From Lentisphaeria bacterium (GTDB taxonomy: Bacteria; Verrucomicrobiota; Lentisphaeria; Victivallales; UBA1829), in the NCBI GenBank assembly GCA_017455665.1, contig JAFSZN010000154.1:1-61627 (forward strand): a stretch of DNA of 61,627 nt, read 5' to 3'. Each line of letters begins with the position of its first letter. The stretch's first letter is position 1. The position numbers and the translations under genes were made by a program. Of the stretch, positions 18,104 through 27,295 are shown in pieces. The notes beneath the pieces were generated by a model that saw nothing but the letters and a program-made list of their open reading frames with translations, was not told where the DNA came from and searched no databases.

Positions 18104-19036
18104 ATGAGATCATTTCCGATTCAGATTCTTTTGGCGACCTACAATTCCTCCCGCTTCCTGCGCGAGCAGATGGATTCCATCCTGGCGCAGGACTGCCGCG
18201 TTTTCGAGGTCCTGGTCCGGGACGGCGGTTCCACCGACGATACCCTCGACATCATCGGGGAGTATCAGCGGAAGCATCCTGAGACGATCCGGTTCCTGGG
18301 GCAGGGACCCGCCACGGCTCTGGAGAATTTCTCCTCCCTGCTGGCGGCCTCAGACGCTCCGCTGGTCATGTTCAGCGACCATGACGATGTCTGGAAGCCG
18401 GGCAAGGTCAAAGCCTCCCTGGAAAAGTACCGCGAAATGGAAGCCGAATACGGATCCGATACCCCGATCATGGTCTTCACCGACTCCGAAGTCGTCGATT
18501 CCGAACTGAATCCGATCTCGCGCTCCATGATCCGGTTCCAGAACCTCAATCCCCATCTCCTGACCCTGAACCGCCTGATCGTCCAGAACGTCCCGTCCGG
18601 CAACACCATGCTCGTGAACCGGGCACTTGTCGAACTCGCATCCCCGGTCCCGTCCGCAGCCGTCATGCACGACCACTGGCTGACGCTCGTTGCCGCGACC
18701 ATGGGAAAGATCGGGTTCCTCCCGAAGCCGACCATCTACTACCGCCAGCACTCGAACAACGTCTATGGCGCATCCTACTATTCCTTTTCCACCTTCTGGC
18801 GCAAACTGCGCCTGGGAAGGGAAAGGATCCGGACGCGGTTCCAGCAGAACATCAACCAGGCGGTCGCGTTCGGCGCGCGCTACTCCGGATCCCTGAGCGA
18901 ACGGGACCTGAACATGCTTGAGGATCTGAAGGTGTTTCAGACCCTCGGTCCTTGGACCCGCAGGCGGGTCCTTTGGAAGTACGGCATCTGGAAGTCGGGG
19001 GTCTGGCGCAATATCGGGACCTTCCTGTTCATTTGA
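18104..19036 (+). CDS. Family 2 glycosyltransferase (rhamnosyltransferase-like)
   Basis: This 310-aa GT2 protein begins at the ATG at 18104 (MRSFPIQILLATYNSSRF); a longer frame reading back to 17825 only shadows the previous gene. Motifs are VRDGGSTDDTLDII, VMFSDHDDVWKPGK with the metal-binding DXD, SGNTMLVNRAL and MHDHWLTLVAA. The MHDHW block is characteristic of rhamnosyltransferases of O-antigen loci. It is the last gene of the run beginning with wzm and is followed by a gene-free stretch. Confidence in the fold is high and in the sugar modest. Confidence 0.78.
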   Translation: MRSFPIQILLATYNSSRFLREQMDSILAQDCRVFEVLVRDGGSTDDTLDIIGEYQRKHPETIRFLGQGPATALENFSSLLAASDAPLVMFSDHDDVWKPGKVKASLEKYREMEAEYGSDTPIMVFTDSEVVDSELNPISRSMIRFQNLNPHLLTLNRLIVQNVPSGNTMLVNRALVELASPVPSAAVMHDHWLTLVAATMGKIGFLPKPTIYYRQHSNNVYGASYYSFSTFWRKLRLGRERIRTRFQQNINQAVAFGARYSGSLSERDLNMLEDLKVFQTLGPWTRRRVLWKYGIWKSGVWRNIGTFLFI

Positions 19037-19189
19037 CTTTTTTTTGTCGGAAACGGGAGCGGGAGAGGGATCCGGCAGGACGGCGTGTCTGACGGCAGTC
19101 CTGCGATTGGCGAACGGCGCCGGGCGGGACATCCGGCATGCGCCCGGACCGGCATCCCGTTTTTCCCGGACAAATTGTATTTTTACGAC
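19037..19189. other. Gene-free stretch, first part of a 321 nt gap
   Basis: I see no convincing gene between 19036 and 19358. A short hairpin (GCAGGAC at 19075-19081 pairing with GTCCTGC at 19098-19104) lies after the last glycosyltransferase but has no T-tract, so it is at best a weak terminator. The rest of the gap holds the promoter and a GC-rich, hairpin-forming leader (CCCG/CGGG around 19268-19280). Confidence 0.4.
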
Positions 19190-19217
19190 TTGAAATCGCG
19201 GGAAGCGGTGCTATGTT
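19190..19217 (+). promoter_or_regulatory. Promoter for the 685-aa AIDA/FG-GAP gene
   Basis: TTGAAA (19190-19195), 16 nt spacer, TATGTT (19212-19217) preceded by TGC. This -10 (TGCTATGTT) is identical to that of the GH97 promoter at 30639-30666. The leader is about 135 nt long. Confidence 0.6.
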
Positions 19218-19357
19218 ATTGTGACGAAATGTAATCCTTATTTTTGAAAGGATCGTCGTGCGGGCGGATCCCGGGGCTCGGGACCCATGCCGGACGAGCT
19301 TCAAAAAACAGGTGTTTTCCGGGACAAACAACAAGCTCAACATAAGGACCTTTGACC

Positions 19358-21415
19358 ATGCCTGACATCATCACGAATGACGTGCTAATCATCGAAAACG
19401 GAGAGACCAGCTCCGGACTTACCGTCGGAACCAGCGGAGAAATCGATGTTATGGCGGGCGGGACGCTTGCCGACTCCTTCGCCACGACCGGCGGCATGAT
19501 CTACGTCGACACGGACGGGATCGTTCAGCGGATTTCCGCGAGCGGGGAAAGCGACATTTATGTCATGGGCGACGCCTCGGATCTCACGGTGGAAAGCAAG
19601 GGCCAGTTCGACATCGACGGCACTCTGGACTCCGGCCTGATCAAAGACGGCGGCATCGGCACCGTCTACGACCTCGGGACCGCTTCCGGCGTCACGGTCC
19701 TCTCCGGCGGCAGGTTCCTTAATTCCGGCGGCATCGTCCGGAATACGGCCGTTATGAGCGGCGGATCGTTCACGGTCCAGTTCAACACCGCGCAGACTTC
19801 CGGGACCAGCGTTTACGGCGGCACCATGCGCGTGAACAGCGCAGGCAACGCGTTCGATACGCTGATGGACGGCGGCCTGCTGGACGTCCTTTCCGGGTCC
19901 GTCAGCAATACCGTCGTCTCCGGCGGCACGATGCTGCTCACCGAGGCCGCGGCGGACACGACGGTCCTTTCCGGCGGCGTCATGCGCGTGGTCTCCGGCA
20001 ACACGATCGGGAACACCACGGTCAACGGCGGCCAGCTCGAGGCGAACTCCGTCGTGGCGACCGATACGAATGTGCAGGCGGGAACGGCTGTTTTCTCGTC
20101 CTCGACGATTTCCGGCCTTGAGGTCGGCTCGGGCGCCTCTGTGACGTTGGACAATGCGTCCACGCTCGTCGGCACGCTGGTTTTTGCGCCCGGCGCGACC
20201 GTTACGGTCGGCGGAATCCTGGCGTTCGACACAGCGTACACGACCATGGTGAACGCACAGGTCACCGGTCTCTCCGCCGTTACGGGCGACGCCTCATACA
20301 CGCTGAATCCGGATGCCGCGGTCGGCACGTACAAGCTCGCCACGGATGCGGCGGGTTTCACCTCCGCCGTCACCTTCGGGGACCAGACCCTGACCACCTC
20401 CGACGACGTCGCCAAATACGGCGACCTCTACTACAAACTCCTTATCGCCAACACCAATGACCTCATCCTCAAAGTCATGGACGACAACGAGGGCGATGTC
20501 TTCTTCACCGGGCATTTCGCCGGCGGGAGCAAGTCGATGCTCGCCAGAAGCGTTTTCGGCTATGTGGAGATCTATTCCTCCGATACGGGCGAAGTCTGGG
20601 GGACCCTGAACTTCGGCTACAGCGGAAACTTTGTCAGCGTCGGCGATTTCAACGGTGACGGCTTCGACGACATTCTCCGCACAAACTATGCAGGGCAGTT
20701 CTTCTACGACCTTTCCAACGGCGACGGCACGTTCACCGCGCAGGACCTCGGATTCGACGCCGGCACCTGGGACGAAATGGGGACCGGCGATTTCAGCGGG
20801 AACGGCATCGACGACATCCTGCTTGCCGACCCGAACGCATATTCGGATTCGGACCCGAATGCCGGCCAGCTCGCCTACAAGGAATACAATGCGGGCGTGT
20901 CCCTAATCAACGTCTATCGCGACGGATGGGATATGCTTGCGACCGGCAACTTCGGAACCGCCTCGTCCACCTCGCCGGACGCGCCTCCGGACGCGAAAGC
21001 CGACATGCTGTGGCAAAACACGTTCACCGGGATCGATGACAAACAGTACTACGGTTTCTGCACGTGGATCACGGACAGCTCCGAAGACTCCTACTGGCGC
21101 ATGATCGGCGCGGTCAGGATTGAAGAATGGGATTTCCTGGGCGTGGGCGATTTCAACGGCGACGGCACCAGCGATTTCGCCGTGATCAACAGCGATGGCA
21201 TAGTCGCCATCGGCGGCGTGAAAAACGGCACGCTCTCTTACTGGGGCGTTCTCAACGCCGTCGACACCTCGGAGTGGAGATTTGCCGGAACCGGCGATTT
21301 CAACGGCGACGGCACGGACGATATCGCCTGGTGCAACTCCGGCAACCTCGCCGGATACTGGCAGATCAACGATATGCAGACGACCGACTGGGGGACCATC
21401 GGCTGGCTCGGTTAA
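19358..21415 (+). CDS. AIDA-repeat / FG-GAP-repeat surface or secreted protein (685 aa)
   Basis: No catalytic domain is visible. Residues 1-300 are strand-loop-strand AIDA-type repeats rich in SGG and GGT turns (VTVLSGGRFLNSGGIV; TTVNGGQLEANSV), predicting a beta-helix. Residues about 385-685 hold FG-GAP/VCBS-like blades with calcium-binding DxNxDG loops (VGDFNGDGFDDILR; TGDFNGDGTDDIAW). The start at 19358 follows AAGGA. There is no signal peptide and no autotransporter barrel. The N-terminal about 60 residues and the C-terminal about 270 residues align closely with the 3506-aa protein on the other strand (31869-42389), pointing to a shared export or anchoring logic. I infer an extracellular structural or adhesive role. 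It has its own promoter and terminator. Confidence 0.75.
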   Translation: MPDIITNDVLIIENGETSSGLTVGTSGEIDVMAGGTLADSFATTGGMIYVDTDGIVQRISASGESDIYVMGDASDLTVESKGQFDIDGTLDSGLIKDGGIGTVYDLGTASGVTVLSGGRFLNSGGIVRNTAVMSGGSFTVQFNTAQTSGTSVYGGTMRVNSAGNAFDTLMDGGLLDVLSGSVSNTVVSGGTMLLTEAAADTTVLSGGVMRVVSGNTIGNTTVNGGQLEANSVVATDTNVQAGTAVFSSSTISGLEVGSGASVTLDNASTLVGTLVFAPGATVTVGGILAFDTAYTTMVNAQVTGLSAVTGDASYTLNPDAAVGTYKLATDAAGFTSAVTFGDQTLTTSDDVAKYGDLYYKLLIANTNDLILKVMDDNEGDVFFTGHFAGGSKSMLARSVFGYVEIYSSDTGEVWGTLNFGYSGNFVSVGDFNGDGFDDILRTNYAGQFFYDLSNGDGTFTAQDLGFDAGTWDEMGTGDFSGNGIDDILLADPNAYSDSDPNAGQLAYKEYNAGVSLINVYRDGWDMLATGNFGTASSTSPDAPPDAKADMLWQNTFTGIDDKQYYGFCTWITDSSEDSYWRMIGAVRIEEWDFLGVGDFNGDGTSDFAVINSDGIVAIGGVKNGTLSYWGVLNAVDTSEWRFAGTGDFNGDGTDDIAWCNSGNLAGYWQINDMQTTDWGTIGWLG

Positions 21416-21448
21416 GCTTCCGTCCGCCGCAGCGCGCTCCCCTTGCTG

Positions 21449-21502
21449 TCCGCCGACGTTTCCAGCCCGGCATTGCCGCGGGAAACGAACGGCGGATTTT
21501 TT
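21449..21502 (+). terminator. Intrinsic terminator after the 685-aa AIDA gene
   Basis: CCGCCG (21450-21455) and CGTTTCC (21457-21463) pair with GGAAACG (21481-21487) and CGGCGG (21490-21495), followed by a run of six T. The remainder of the 355 nt gap (21416-21770) holds no gene that I can support. Confidence 0.8.
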
Positions 21503-21701
21503 GTCCTGTGTGCGCGTGGGAAATGCTGTCGCTTGTGCCAGCCCTGCACCTTTCTCCCGGAACTGGAAATGAGTTGAATAATCTGTTCCGTCCTTCCGGG
21601 TCCGCGGCTTTGCGGGAAATGGCGGATTCCCTATCCTCAAAAGATGTTCGGTTTCCGCACGTTTTTTTTAAGGAAAAAAACTGAAAAACCGTGATTCGCT
21701 A

Positions 21702-21738
21702 TTGAAAAACGTGAAATCGGCGTTAAGTTATATAGAAT
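21702..21738 (+). promoter_or_regulatory. Possible promoter for the acyltransferase-glycan operon
   Basis: Two overlapping readings exist: TTGAAA (21702-21707) with TAAGTT (21724-21729) at 16 nt, or GTGAAA (21711-21716) with TAGAAT (21733-21738) at 16 nt. Neither has the TGn element found in the other promoters here, so confidence is lower. Confidence 0.4.
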
Positions 21739-21770
21739 ATAAACACCTTGACCCGCTCTAGGAACCGACC

Positions 21771-22595
21771 GTGGATTTCAATACCGACAATCTGCTTCAG
21801 AAAATCATCACTCCGCCTCTTGTGACGGAAAACGACGCCTATTTGCTCAAGTTCGCGGAGAATGAGGACGAGATCTTCGCCGCGCAGAAACTCCGCTACC
21901 GGGTGTTCAACTGCGAACAGAACCGCGGACTCGACTCCGCGAAGGACGCCGAGTTCGACCGCGATGAGTTCGACGAAGGCGCGGCACACCTGATCGTCTT
22001 CGACAAGTCGAACGGGATGCCGATCGGTACGTACCGCGCGATCGGGCAGCTGGGCAACGACCCGGAAAAGATGTATTCCGCCCGCGAATACGAGGTCAAC
22101 GGCATCGAACGTTATGTGCCGCAAATCATCGAAGTGGGGCGTTCCTGCGTGGACAAGGACTACCGCAACGGCGCCGTGGTGGCGTTCCTGTGGAGTGGAA
22201 TGGCGGCGATCACGCTGCGCTCGGGCTGCCGCTATCTGTGCGGCTGCGTGAGCCTGGAAGACGCGCAGCCGGCTATCGCGTGGGCGGTCTACGAATCCCT
22301 GCGCGCCCAAGGGCTGTATTTCCCGGACGTCGACTTCAAGCCGCGTCCGCAGTTCAGTTTCACCCGTCCGGACCGGGCGGAGGTCGAAAGCATCCTGAAT
22401 GACCGTGCGCGTCTCCGTGCCGCCATGCCGCCGCTCCTGAAGGGCTACATCACGATCGGCGCGAAGCTCCTCGGCGAACCGGCGTTCGACTACGAATTCG
22501 GCTCAATCGACCTGCCCGTCATGGTCGACATGTGGCGTCTGCCGGACCGTTACCACAAGCATTTCTTCCCGAACATCACGTTCCCGGGAGACTGA
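21771..22595 (+). CDS. OlsB-like N-acyltransferase (GNAT fold, hemolysin-type)
   Basis: This 274-aa protein starts with GTG at 21771 after AGGAA. It matches the OlsB/putative-hemolysin acyltransferase family, which moves a 3-hydroxyacyl chain from acyl carrier protein onto ornithine (or another amino acid). Visible blocks are KLRYRVFNCEQNRGLD, DEFDEGAAHLIVFD, PIGTYRAIG and EVGRSCVDKDYRNGAVVAFL, all characteristic. A PlsC-type acyltransferase gene follows 3 nt downstream, the same pairing as olsB-olsA. I infer amino-acid-containing membrane lipid synthesis at the inner membrane; the head group is not determined. Confidence 0.72.
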   Translation: MDFNTDNLLQKIITPPLVTENDAYLLKFAENEDEIFAAQKLRYRVFNCEQNRGLDSAKDAEFDRDEFDEGAAHLIVFDKSNGMPIGTYRAIGQLGNDPEKMYSAREYEVNGIERYVPQIIEVGRSCVDKDYRNGAVVAFLWSGMAAITLRSGCRYLCGCVSLEDAQPAIAWAVYESLRAQGLYFPDVDFKPRPQFSFTRPDRAEVESILNDRARLRAAMPPLLKGYITIGAKLLGEPAFDYEFGSIDLPVMVDMWRLPDRYHKHFFPNITFPGD

Positions 22596-22598
22596 CCG

Positions 22599-23438
22599 AT
22601 GCGGATTCTGCGCAGGCTTTATCGCGTCGTCGCGCTTTTCCTGTGGGGAAACTTTCACTGGATATACTGCCTCCCGATCCGCTATCTCTACGAGGAAGAG
22701 CACAGCATCCGCCGCATGGCGCTCCAGACGAAATGCTGGGGCGGCGGCATCGCCAAAATCCTCGGCATCCGCACGATCATACACGGCGATCCGGAGGCAT
22801 ACAGGAAAACCGGCGGGCTGGTCGTGGCGAACCATCAGAGCTACGTCGACATCTTTCTGCACGCGTCCATTTTCGGGCTGCGGTTCACGCCGAAAAAAGA
22901 GATCAAGTCCTGGCCGATTCTCGGCTGGTACACCGACATGATCCGCCCGATCTGGGTCGACCGCGACTCCAAGCAGTCCGCCGCGAGCCTCATGGAACAG
23001 TTCCGCGACACCCTTCGGAAGAAGATCCCGCTGATCGTCTATCCCGAGGGCACCACGTCCGACGGGCAGCACGGCCTGAAGGAGTTCAAGACCACGCCGT
23101 TCGAGACCGTCTGCGGCACGGACATCCCGATCCAGCCCATGATCTCCATCTACCGCGTCCAGGACGGCGACATGCATCCGGCATGGTACGGCGACGCCAC
23201 GTTCATGCCGCACCTCTGGGCGATCCTCGGCAACCGCAGGTCCACCGCCGACGTCTACATCCTCCCGCTCATCTACCCGGAGGGCCGCAACCGCAAACAG
23301 CTTGCGAAAGCCGTCCGCGACGCCATGCTGAAAGCCTATTGCGAGCATACCGGCTGGACGCCCCCCGCTCCGCCGGAATCGTCCGTCGTGCCGGAAACAA
23401 AAGAAAAGGAGGCCGAACGTGAACAACAGCACGCTTGA
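22599..23438 (+). CDS. PlsC-family 1-acyl-glycerophosphate/lyso-lipid acyltransferase (OlsA-like)
   Basis: This 279-aa acyltransferase has an N-terminal hydrophobic segment (VALFLWGNFHWIYCLPI) and the family motifs: NHQSYVDIF (the HX4D catalytic box, about residues 79-87), FTPKKEIKSWPILGW, and YPEGTTSDG (motif III). Because it directly follows an OlsB-like gene it may O-acylate a lyso-ornithine-type lipid, as OlsA does; ordinary lysophosphatidate acylation is the alternative. Its last 20 nt overlap the next gene, so translation is likely coupled. Confidence 0.8.
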   Translation: MRILRRLYRVVALFLWGNFHWIYCLPIRYLYEEEHSIRRMALQTKCWGGGIAKILGIRTIIHGDPEAYRKTGGLVVANHQSYVDIFLHASIFGLRFTPKKEIKSWPILGWYTDMIRPIWVDRDSKQSAASLMEQFRDTLRKKIPLIVYPEGTTSDGQHGLKEFKTTPFETVCGTDIPIQPMISIYRVQDGDMHPAWYGDATFMPHLWAILGNRRSTADVYILPLIYPEGRNRKQLAKAVRDAMLKAYCEHTGWTPPAPPESSVVPETKEKEAEREQQHA

Positions 23439-24162
23439 GAAGCTTTCCGCCGTTTGGACGCTTGCGACCGGGCGGCCCCTGCCGTTTCTGCCGGAGCCGA
23501 AGGAGATCCCGGAGGATTTCCCGGTCTGGTTCCCGCTGGTCGGGCTTGTCGTCGGGCTGGTCTGCGCCCTGGTCGCCTGGATCGTCGTCTGGCTTTTCGG
23601 CGGGTTCGCGGGTTCCCTGTTCTCCGGCATCCTGGTCGCGCTTCTGCTTGAATTCATCACCGGATGGCGCGGGTTCAACGGTGCGGCGCTCTTCGCCATG
23701 CGTTTCTTCCCGAAAGCCGCCGACGCCGCGCCGGACAAGTTCACCGCCCAGCCGATGTTTTTCGGCGCGGTCTTCTTCGCCGTCCGCGCCATCATGCTCG
23801 CGGCGGTCGCGAACGCGGGCGGGACATGCTGGCTGATCGCCGTCCTTCTGTGCGCTTATTTCGCGCGCGAGGAACTCAGCGCCGCAACGACGCCGTCCGG
23901 TTCGGAACTGATCCGCTCGAGCGTCGCGGAACGCCGGAAAGGCGCTGTGGCAGGCTGCGTCCTGATCCTGCTGTTCATCCTCGTCAGCCGCCGTATCTGG
24001 GGCGCCGCCGGGATGTTTCTGCTGACGTGGCTGGCATCCTGGTATCTGATCAAACGTTCCGAGAACGGCTCGCTGAACTTCGACCGCAGGGCATTCGATA
24101 CGGCGGCCTATCTGATCGAGACCGCGCTGCTGGTCCTGACCGTGATCTGCGTGCACCGCTGA
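23419..24162 (+). CDS. Polytopic membrane protein, degenerate CobS-like
   Basis: This 247-aa protein has about six membrane helices. The GTG at 23419 is preceded by AAAAGGAGG at 6 nt, and the gene overlaps the acyltransferase by 20 nt. The N-terminal pattern FPVWFPLVGLVVGLV and a following TGWRGFNGAALF resemble the start of cobalamin synthase CobS (FPLVG; TGGLHLDGLAD), but the metal-binding Asp residues of DGxxD are absent. No cobalamin gene is nearby. I think it is a CobS-superfamily relative with another function in lipid or glycan metabolism, or simply an unrelated membrane protein with a chance match. Confidence 0.4.
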   Translation: MNNSTLEKLSAVWTLATGRPLPFLPEPKEIPEDFPVWFPLVGLVVGLVCALVAWIVVWLFGGFAGSLFSGILVALLLEFITGWRGFNGAALFAMRFFPKAADAAPDKFTAQPMFFGAVFFAVRAIMLAAVANAGGTCWLIAVLLCAYFAREELSAATTPSGSELIRSSVAERRKGAVAGCVLILLFILVSRRIWGAAGMFLLTWLASWYLIKRSENGSLNFDRRAFDTAAYLIETALLVLTVICVHR

Positions 24163-24173
24163 AAGGCTCCGGC

Positions 24174-25913
24174 ATGTCCAGCACCATTCTGAACCAGCCG
24201 CCCGGAACCCCCGCCGGAACATCCCGCGCGCCATGGCTGTTTTTTTCCGCGGCGCTCCTGCTGGCATTGTCGCTGGCATATTTCGCGGACATCCCGGAAC
24301 GCGACATCGCGACCCGTTTTGCGCCGATGGCGGAGGCGTTCGCGGCGGGGAAATGGCACTATGCGTTCCATCCGCGCATCCCGATGCTGTATCCGGCGCT
24401 CTGCGGCGTGCTCGTTTGGCTCGGCGGCATCACCGGGTTCACGGCGGCAAAGATCCTCAGCGCGGCATGTTTTGCGGCGGCGGTCTTTCCTCTGTTCCGC
24501 GTCATGCAACGCGTCTTCGGCGAACGCACCGCGACCGGCGCGCTTCTGGTCTACATCGTCAATCCCTTCATGCTCCGGCTCGCCGGGACCGGGCTCCGTG
24601 AAAACATGAAATGTCTGCTGCTGATCCTGATCGTGCATGCGGTCTTCCTGATTCTGGAAGATCCGGACTCGTTCGCGCGGCATCTTTATCTGGGAGCCGC
24701 CGCGGGCATCCTCATGATCACGCGCTCGGAGATGATCCTCTTCTGCGGGCTTGTCCTGTTCGGCGTGATGATTCGGGAGGCGCGCTGGAGCCTGGATGCG
24801 ACCCGAGGAAACCTTGAAGCGGATCCCGCGAAAAAGAAGTTCGTTCCGGTACCGTACCGGAGCCTCGCGGGCACGCTCCTTGCCGCCGGGTTTGTCTTCC
24901 TGCCCGCCGCCGTCAACCACGCGGTGTTCGGACTGCCTACGCCGGAGGTCCGGTATCTTCAGATTTTCGAAAGAGTGTTCGGACGCGCGCCGTCTCTGGT
25001 CGATGCGGCAATGATCGCCGGGCTGATGCCGTTCGCGATGGCGGCGGCGGCAAAGCTCCTCGCCCGCGCTTTCTACGGCAAATCCCTGAAAACGGCATTG
25101 ATCGTGTGCGGCGTCGTGTTTGTCGCCGGATTCGCTTTTCTGTTCGTCCGGCAGATGCTCCGGGCGGATTCCGGGACCATGAAGGAATTCTTCATCACGT
25201 TCGAACGCGCATTCGATCCGCTGTGGACGGTTCCCGCGCTTGTCGGGCTGGCGTTCCGCCTTCGCGGCCATGTCTTTTCCTCCGGCGAAAAGCTCCTGCT
25301 CGCGTTCATCGCCGTCCATGCCGGCGTCATCGCCGCCCAGCTCCTGATGTATGAGGGCTCGCTCACATTTTCCGTGCGCTACCTGCTCCCTGCGTCCCCG
25401 CTCGGATTCGGCTGGACGTTCTGCGGCATCGCGGTCATCGCCGGATTCCTTGCGCGTTATCTGCCGCGCGTCTCCTCGCGAACCGCGCTGGCGGTCCTGC
25501 TCGCCGCGTACGTCCTGGGAGCGCTGTTCCATTGCCTCGGCCCGATCCTGAAGGATTATTTCGAGCCGCGCCACAAGGCGGTCCGCAACGCCACGCACCA
25601 GCTTGCCGCGCTCTTCCGCGCCAATCTTCCCGCGCGTTCCTGTGCCGCTCCGCCGGGATTCGACCTGCTTGATTACGAAAGCTGCGCCGCGCCCGGCATG
25701 TACTTCGAGCGTGACAGCAAGTACATCGTCTCCGCCTATCTCGCTGGCGGACGCCGCGTCCGCGACCTGAAAAACGCCGATTTCTACATTTCCGAACCGG
25801 GCGGCTCGCCGGCCGCTCCGCCGGACGATTCCTGGGCGCCCGCGGGCGAGCCGGTCCCGATGGGACGCGGGACGTTCTGCACGGTGTTCCGGAGGAAGGA
25901 GGCGGCGTTATGA
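24174..25913 (+). CDS. GT39/ArnT-like polytopic glycosyltransferase
   Basis: This 579-aa inner-membrane protein has about eleven hydrophobic segments. The ATG at 24174 follows GAAAGG; the frame reading back to 23664 only shadows the previous gene. The first periplasmic loop has PERDIATRFAPMAEAFAAGKW, matching the acidic catalytic loop of lipid-carrier-dependent transferases (PMT/ArnT/GT39), followed by AAKILSAACFAAAVFPLFRV and LRENMKCLLLILIVH. A soluble C-terminal part (about 480-579) follows. It would transfer a sugar from polyprenyl phosphate to a lipid or glycan on the periplasmic side. Stop overlaps the next start by 4 nt. Confidence 0.62.
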   Translation: MSSTILNQPPGTPAGTSRAPWLFFSAALLLALSLAYFADIPERDIATRFAPMAEAFAAGKWHYAFHPRIPMLYPALCGVLVWLGGITGFTAAKILSAACFAAAVFPLFRVMQRVFGERTATGALLVYIVNPFMLRLAGTGLRENMKCLLLILIVHAVFLILEDPDSFARHLYLGAAAGILMITRSEMILFCGLVLFGVMIREARWSLDATRGNLEADPAKKKFVPVPYRSLAGTLLAAGFVFLPAAVNHAVFGLPTPEVRYLQIFERVFGRAPSLVDAAMIAGLMPFAMAAAAKLLARAFYGKSLKTALIVCGVVFVAGFAFLFVRQMLRADSGTMKEFFITFERAFDPLWTVPALVGLAFRLRGHVFSSGEKLLLAFIAVHAGVIAAQLLMYEGSLTFSVRYLLPASPLGFGWTFCGIAVIAGFLARYLPRVSSRTALAVLLAAYVLGALFHCLGPILKDYFEPRHKAVRNATHQLAALFRANLPARSCAAPPGFDLLDYESCAAPGMYFERDSKYIVSAYLAGGRRVRDLKNADFYISEPGGSPAAPPDDSWAPAGEPVPMGRGTFCTVFRRKEAAL

Positions 25914-27295
25914 CCGCCGGACGGATCCGTATTCTGTTTCTGATGCTGGCGGACGTGCTGGCGCTGTCCGGCTGCTGGCTCGGCACCGCCGCGGTCTATC
26001 ACGCCATGGGCGGCGACTACCAGATGTCCACCTACGTCGCCGTGTGGCCTTTCCTGTTTGTCTTCATCCTGCTGGCTGCGGTCATGCGCCTTTACCACGG
26101 CAACCCGTTCTGCCCCGGCATGGCGCTGGATCCAGTGGAGGAGATGCGCCGCCGTGTCTACGCGGTCCTGGTCACGTACCTGCTGCTCTTCTGCTACCTC
26201 ACGTTCTCGCGCAGGACGGAGGCGTATTCGCGCGTGGTCATCGCTGCCAGCGCCTGCCTGAACCTCTTTCTTGTCGGATTCGTGCGCAACCTGGTCCGGC
26301 GCGTTCTCAAATGGGCGGATGTCGGACAGATCCCCGCCCTGATCGCCGGCGCGGGGAAATGCGGACGCAAACTTGAGGCGGAGCTGCGCGACAACGCGCA
26401 TTTCGGGCTCAGGATCGTCGGTTTCGTCGATGACGATCCAGCCATTCAGGACCGCCTCGGCGCGCTCTCCGATGCCCCGGCGGCCGCCGCCCGCACCGGC
26501 GCCGAGTTTCTCATCTGCTGTCTCCCGCCTCAGGCGATCACAAAGTGCATGCGCGAATACATGAAGCATTTCCGGCAGATCCTGCTCATGACCGACGACA
26601 TCGGCATCCCGGTCGCCTGGGGCACGCCGGTCTGCCTGCGCGAACTCGCCGGACTGGAGATCCGCAACCAGCTGCTGCGTCCGCTCCCGCGCCTTACGAA
26701 ATCCGTTCTGGAGTTCATCCTCGCGTGCGTCACCATCGTGCTGCTGATCCCCGTGTTTCTGGTCCTGGCGCTCGTCGTGAAGTTGTCCGGCAGGGGGCCG
26801 GTCCTGTACCGCGCGGACCGCCTCGGCAAAAACGGACGACCCATCCACGTCTGGAAGTTCCGCACGATGTACACGGACGCCGACGACCAGCTGGAACAGA
26901 TCCTCGCCAACGATCCGAAGCTCGCCGCCGAATGGCGCGCCAATTTCAAGCTCGAGCACGACCCGCGCATCACGCCCATCGGGCGCATCCTCCGCAAGAC
27001 CAGCCTCGACGAGCTGCCGCAGTTCTTCAATGTGATCACCGGAGAACTTGCCATGATCGGCCCGCGCCCCATCGTGAAGGCGGAGATCGGCTATTACGGC
27101 GACAATTACGAGGCTTTCTCCCGCGTCAAGCCCGGCATCACCGGGCTCTGGCAGGTCTCCGGGCGCAACGACACCGGCTACGACAAACGCATCCTGCTTG
27201 ACATGTGGTATATCCGAAACTGGTCCGTCTGGCTGGACATCCACATCTTCTTCGCCACCATCGTCGAGGTCATCCGATGCCGGGGCGCGCGATGA
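25910..27295 (+). CDS. wbaP: Undecaprenyl-phosphate sugar phosphotransferase (WbaP/WcaJ type)
   Basis: This 461-aa polyisoprenyl-phosphate hexose-1-phosphate transferase starts glycan repeat-unit synthesis by moving sugar-1-phosphate onto undecaprenyl phosphate. The N-terminal half has four helices, then a cytoplasmic Rossmann-like region (ALIAGAGKCGRKLEAEL). The C-terminal catalytic domain has a membrane-inserted helix (LLIPVFLVLALVVKLSGRGP), VWKFRTMYTDAD, LRKTSLDELPQFFNVITG with the Asp-Glu pair, and MIGPRPI; the end (GITGLWQVSGRND) is diagnostic. Galactose-P is typical for WbaP, but glucose-P cannot be excluded. Start and stop overlaps (ATGA) link it to both neighbours. Confidence 0.88.
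   Translation: MTAGRIRILFLMLADVLALSGCWLGTAAVYHAMGGDYQMSTYVAVWPFLFVFILLAAVMRLYHGNPFCPGMALDPVEEMRRRVYAVLVTYLLLFCYLTFSRRTEAYSRVVIAASACLNLFLVGFVRNLVRRVLKWADVGQIPALIAGAGKCGRKLEAELRDNAHFGLRIVGFVDDDPAIQDRLGALSDAPAAAARTGAEFLICCLPPQAITKCMREYMKHFRQILLMTDDIGIPVAWGTPVCLRELAGLEIRNQLLRPLPRLTKSVLEFILACVTIVLLIPVFLVLALVVKLSGRGPVLYRADRLGKNGRPIHVWKFRTMYTDADDQLEQILANDPKLAAEWRANFKLEHDPRITPIGRILRKTSLDELPQFFNVITGELAMIGPRPIVKAEIGYYGDNYEAFSRVKPGITGLWQVSGRNDTGYDKRILLDMWYIRNWSVWLDIHIFFATIVEVIRCRGAR

Noticed and set aside
19075..19104. Hairpin after the last glycosyltransferase
   Set aside because: It is a 7 bp stem without a T-run; not enough to call an intrinsic terminator.
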